Shown here: positions 3,818-6,279 of the stretch, piece after piece
Numbering within the stretch: position 1 is the stretch's first letter
How the letters are laid out: the number at the start of each line of letters is the position of its first letter
Assembly (NCBI GenBank): GCA_039931435.1
Contig: JBDTRY010000224.1
Coordinates: 1 to 6,279, forward strand
From: JBDTRY01 sp039931435
GTDB taxonomy: Bacteria; Acidobacteriota; Thermoanaerobaculia; Gp7-AA8
Direction of reading: 5' to 3'
Length of the DNA stretch: 6,279 nt
Notes under the pieces: model-generated
The model's input: only the letters and a program-made list of their open reading frames with translations
Databases searched by the model: none
Told to the model about the DNA's origin: nothing
Translations under genes and position numbers: made by a program

Positions 3818-5476
3818 ATGCGAGGCGCAAGCGAGAGGTCGCAGGCTGGTCTGGTGATCGTCCTCTTGATCCTCAGTCTGGGTTCGACTGCCTATCTGGC
3901 GCTGGAGGCTTTCCGGTCAACGAGCCGCAATCGCGCCGCGGCCGAGAGCATCGTCCGGGACAACGCCCGGCTGGCCGGACAGGAACTCGTGCGGCGCGGC
4001 GGCTACGAGGTTGCCTACTACGGGTTCAGTCCGGCGCTGCGGGCTATCGTCTTCCGGTCCCGTCAGGATCCCGAGGCCCCCCTCCCGCTCCCCTCGGAGA
4101 TCGCGGCCACATCGAACGCCCGGCAGAAGAGCGGTCTGACGCTGGCGGATGCGGCGTTCGTCATGTCCCTTCCCCGAGGTCTCCATCATTCCTCGCCGAA
4201 CCTCTCGGCGGCGGAGGGAACGTGGCTTGGCGATGCCATTCTCGCGGACATCGTCAAACAGAAGCCGGCCGACGGCGATGTGCCGGTCATTCAGAGAAAC
4301 GACGGTGGACGGCAGGAGACGTTCGCCTACATGATCATCAGTGATGGAACGTCCCGCGTGGTGGCGGCGCTCCGGTCCGATCCGCGGCGTTACGGCGAAT
4401 GGATTCGTCGGGCGTACGAGCGGCAGCCGCTGCTTCCCGTGGCGCTGGGGAACGGCACGCTGACGAACGACGCTCTCTTTGTCGATCTGCGGGACGGCGC
4501 GGGCGCGGTGCTGTTCCGCGCTGGCGATCATTTCGATCCGCAACTGGGAATCGAGGAGCGGGCGAACGATCCGACGGGAACTCTGGACGGGCTGAAGCTT
4601 CGCGCATCCGTGACGCGGGAAGCCATTCCGCGCATGGTCGTCGGCGGGCTTCCGGTCTCGCGCGTTCCCCAGCTCCTGCTGTCGCTCTGCATTTCCGTGG
4701 CGCTGCTCGGCGCGGCCATCTTTCAGTTGCAGCGAGAGCGGGCCCTGGTGCGCCTTCGCTCGGATTTCGTTTCCAGCGTTTCGCACGAGCTGCGCACGCC
4801 GCTGACGCAGATCAGGATGTTCGCCGAAACGCTGCGGCTGGATCGTGTCCGTTCTCCGGAGGAGCGCAGGCGCTCGATCGTCATCATCGATCAGGAAGCG
4901 CGGCGGCTGGCGCAGCTGGTGGAGAACATTCTCCTCTTCTCGCAAGGGGAGCGGGGCGGACTGCGCGTCAATCGCCACCCTGTCGAGATCAACCCGCTCG
5001 TGGCCGACGCCGTGGAAAGTTTCGGTCCGATCGCCCGGGCGAAGAATGTGGTCGTCATCACGGAGCTGAGCGATCCGGCTGTCCTTGACGTCGATGCCGA
5101 CGCCGTGCGCCAGATCCTTCTGAACCTGCTGGACAACTCGGTGAAGTATGGACCGGCTGGGCAGCGGATAACGGTGACGACCTCGCGACAGTCGAAGGCT
5201 TTCCGCATCGCCGTGCGCGATCAGGGACCTGGGATTCCGCAGGACGAGCGGGACTCGATCTGGAAAAAGTTCCGGAGGCTGGACCGCGATCTGGAGACTC
5301 ACCGCGCCGGAACGGGAATCGGACTGGCGCTGGTGATGGAGCTGATGATCCTGCATGGCGGACGTGCCTGGGTCGACCCGGTCAGCGGTGGAGGGGCATG
5401 CTTCAACGTGGAGTTCCCGTTGCCCGACGAACCGGGCACGGACATCAATCTGCCGGCGACGGGATCCGCATCATGA
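3818..5476 (+). CDS. Membrane sensor histidine kinase with large unassigned extracytoplasmic domain
   Basis: This 552-residue two-component sensor autophosphorylates on His and passes the phosphate to the regulator encoded next to it. A first membrane helix (about 11-32) follows a short basic N-terminus. Residues 34-282 form a Cys-free extracytoplasmic region that I cannot assign to a known sensor fold, and a second helix covers about 286-304. The H-box SHELRTP carries phospho-acceptor His323. The ATP-binding domain has the N-box (N436 to N440 in LLNLLDN), G1 box DQGPGIP (468-474), F-box residue F485 and G2 box GTGIGL (498-503), so all catalytic motifs are intact. There is no HAMP domain: only about 18 residues separate the second helix from His323. 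The ATG at 3818 just precedes the first helix but has no Shine-Dalgarno. In-frame GTG 3719 and ATG 3629 would add unlikely sequence through the intergenic region. The stop overlaps the regulator's start (ATGA), so the two are co-translated. Signal unknown. Confidence 0.93.
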   Translation: MRGASERSQAGLVIVLLILSLGSTAYLALEAFRSTSRNRAAAESIVRDNARLAGQELVRRGGYEVAYYGFSPALRAIVFRSRQDPEAPLPLPSEIAATSNARQKSGLTLADAAFVMSLPRGLHHSSPNLSAAEGTWLGDAILADIVKQKPADGDVPVIQRNDGGRQETFAYMIISDGTSRVVAALRSDPRRYGEWIRRAYERQPLLPVALGNGTLTNDALFVDLRDGAGAVLFRAGDHFDPQLGIEERANDPTGTLDGLKLRASVTREAIPRMVVGGLPVSRVPQLLLSLCISVALLGAAIFQLQRERALVRLRSDFVSSVSHELRTPLTQIRMFAETLRLDRVRSPEERRRSIVIIDQEARRLAQLVENILLFSQGERGGLRVNRHPVEINPLVADAVESFGPIARAKNVVVITELSDPAVLDVDADAVRQILLNLLDNSVKYGPAGQRITVTTSRQSKAFRIAVRDQGPGIPQDERDSIWKKFRRLDRDLETHRAGTGIGLALVMELMILHGGRAWVDPVSGGGACFNVEFPLPDEPGTDINLPATGSAS

Positions 5477-6162
5477 AAAAATCGGTTCTGGTCATCGAAG
5501 ACAACGTCGACCTGGCCTTCGGTCTGAGGAACAACCTCGAGATCGAAGGCTACACCGTGGATGTTGCGCACGACGGCTCCGCGGGTCTGGAGAAAGTGCA
5601 GCGATCGCCCTTCGACCTGGTCATTCTCGATCTGATGCTGCCGGAGATGGACGGCTTCCGCGTTCTGCGCAACGTGCGAGAGAAGGGGATGGTCATCCCG
5701 GTGCTCATCCTCACGGCCCGGGGAGCGGAGTCGGACAAGGTGCAGGGACTGAAGCTGGGTGCGGACGATTACGTGACGAAGCCCTTCGGGGTGCTGGAGC
5801 TGCTGGCGCGGGTGGAGGCGCTGATCCGGCGGAACCGGTTGAGCATCGTCAAGAGCCCGCCGGAGCCGGAACGATTCGGGGAGATCGAGATCGATATTCA
5901 GACGCGGACGGTGATGCGGGGACAGCAGGCGGTGTCGCTGACACCGAAGGAATTCGATCTGCTGCTGGCGCTCGTGGAGCGGCGGGGTGCGGTGGTCAGC
6001 CGGATGGATCTTCTCCGCCAGGTGTGGGGGTATTCCGATGCCGTGATCAGCCGCACCGTCGACTCGCACATCGCCGAGCTGCGGCGGAAGCTGGAAGAGG
6101 ATGCCGCGGTGCCGCGGCACATTCTCACCGTGCGCAAGGTTGGATACCGCTTGAAGTCTTGA
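5473..6162 (+). CDS. OmpR/PhoB-type DNA-binding response regulator
   Basis: This 229-residue cytoplasmic transcription regulator is the partner of the kinase encoded immediately upstream. The receiver domain (residues 1-120) has the acidic pair E9/D10, phospho-acceptor D53 in LVILDLMLPEMDG, T81 and K103 in VTKPF. The C-terminal winged-helix domain (about 135-229) has the usual LTPKEFDLL strand-helix (156-164), recognition helix SRTVDSHIAELRRKL (193-207) and wing ILTVRKVGYRL (217-227). Length and all key residues are normal for the family. The ATG overlaps the kinase stop codon by 4 nt, and the weak upstream ribosome binding site suggests translational coupling. Members of this family bind tandem direct repeats, so the array at 3741-3774, and possibly the one at 3631-3660, are candidate targets. 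Target genes cannot be read from sequence alone. Confidence 0.95.
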   Translation: MKKSVLVIEDNVDLAFGLRNNLEIEGYTVDVAHDGSAGLEKVQRSPFDLVILDLMLPEMDGFRVLRNVREKGMVIPVLILTARGAESDKVQGLKLGADDYVTKPFGVLELLARVEALIRRNRLSIVKSPPEPERFGEIEIDIQTRTVMRGQQAVSLTPKEFDLLLALVERRGAVVSRMDLLRQVWGYSDAVISRTVDSHIAELRRKLEEDAAVPRHILTVRKVGYRLKS

Positions 6163-6220
6163 GGCGTCGACGCTTCGCTCGCTCCTAATCACGCGCCCAT
6201 CGTTCTTGCGAGATCTGGGG

Positions 6221-6263
6221 AACTTGTCATCCTGGAGGGAGCGCAGCGACCGAAGGATCTCTT
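6221..6263 (+). repeat. Probable dispersed intergenic repeat after the regulator gene
   Basis: The stretch TTGTCATCCTGGAGGGAGCG followed by CAGCGACCGAAGGATCTC closely resembles an intergenic sequence I recall as recurring in genomes and assemblies from several phyla (general form TGTCATCCTGAG, then GAAGGATCTC). Its ends can pair weakly (ATCCT at 6229-6233 with AGGAT at 6254-6258). Only one copy is in the window, so repetitiveness is from recall, not shown here. The rest of the tail (6163-6220) holds a short perfect palindrome, GCGTCGACGC (6164-6173), and no gene or clear terminator. Confidence 0.45.
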
Positions 6264-6279
6264 CAACGAGAATCGTGCC

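Noticed and set aside
3917..5356. Long minus-strand open frame of 479 codons opposite the kinase gene
   Set aside because: High-GC antisense frame rich in Arg, Gln, His and Pro; the plus-strand frame has every kinase motif intact.

Overview
The window reads like a chromosomal segment from a GC-rich, Gram-negative, free-living bacterium. The kinase and regulator sequences, the intergenic double-hairpin repeats and the secreted or lipid-anchored haem peroxidase would fit Acidobacteriota or a neighbouring phylum such as Gemmatimonadota. That placement comes from recognising sequence style, not from a search. I see no rRNA, tRNA, CRISPR array, transposase or phage gene.

Layout. Genes in the first 3.6 kb lie on the minus strand. 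They are a VOC/glyoxalase-fold gene cut by the left edge (1-320), a 467-nt non-coding stretch holding three copies of a 51-nt double-palindrome repeat (321-787), a secreted cysteine-rich protein of unknown function (788-1678), and a two-gene operon. The operon encodes a secreted TPR protein (2957-3613) and a MauG/cytochrome c peroxidase-family dihaem protein (1836-2963), with a 7-nt overlap. The right-hand part is on the plus strand. A membrane sensor histidine kinase (3818-5476) and an OmpR-type response regulator (5473-6162) overlap by ATGA. The last 117 nt hold no gene, but include a short sequence resembling a known dispersed intergenic repeat.

How it may work together. The kinase-regulator pair and the TPR-peroxidase operon diverge from a 204-nt intergenic region (3614-3817). 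That region holds two separate three-copy arrays with 11/12-nt spacing. One (GTTCCGC x3) sits just upstream of the TPR gene's ribosome binding site. The other (GTCAGGAA-type) sits just upstream of a weak promoter for the kinase. The simplest reading is a two-component system that regulates itself and perhaps the divergent periplasmic peroxidase operon. The link is inferred from layout and repeat spacing only.

Most notable points: the paired direct-repeat arrays, a compensatory base-pair change in the double-hairpin repeat, an exact A-C-P-x6-G-[VI]-x8-C triple repeat in the secreted protein, a tyrosine where classical cytochrome c peroxidase has its methionine haem ligand, and a kinase with a large unrecognised sensor region and no HAMP domain. 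Nothing here proves a new defence or mobile system.
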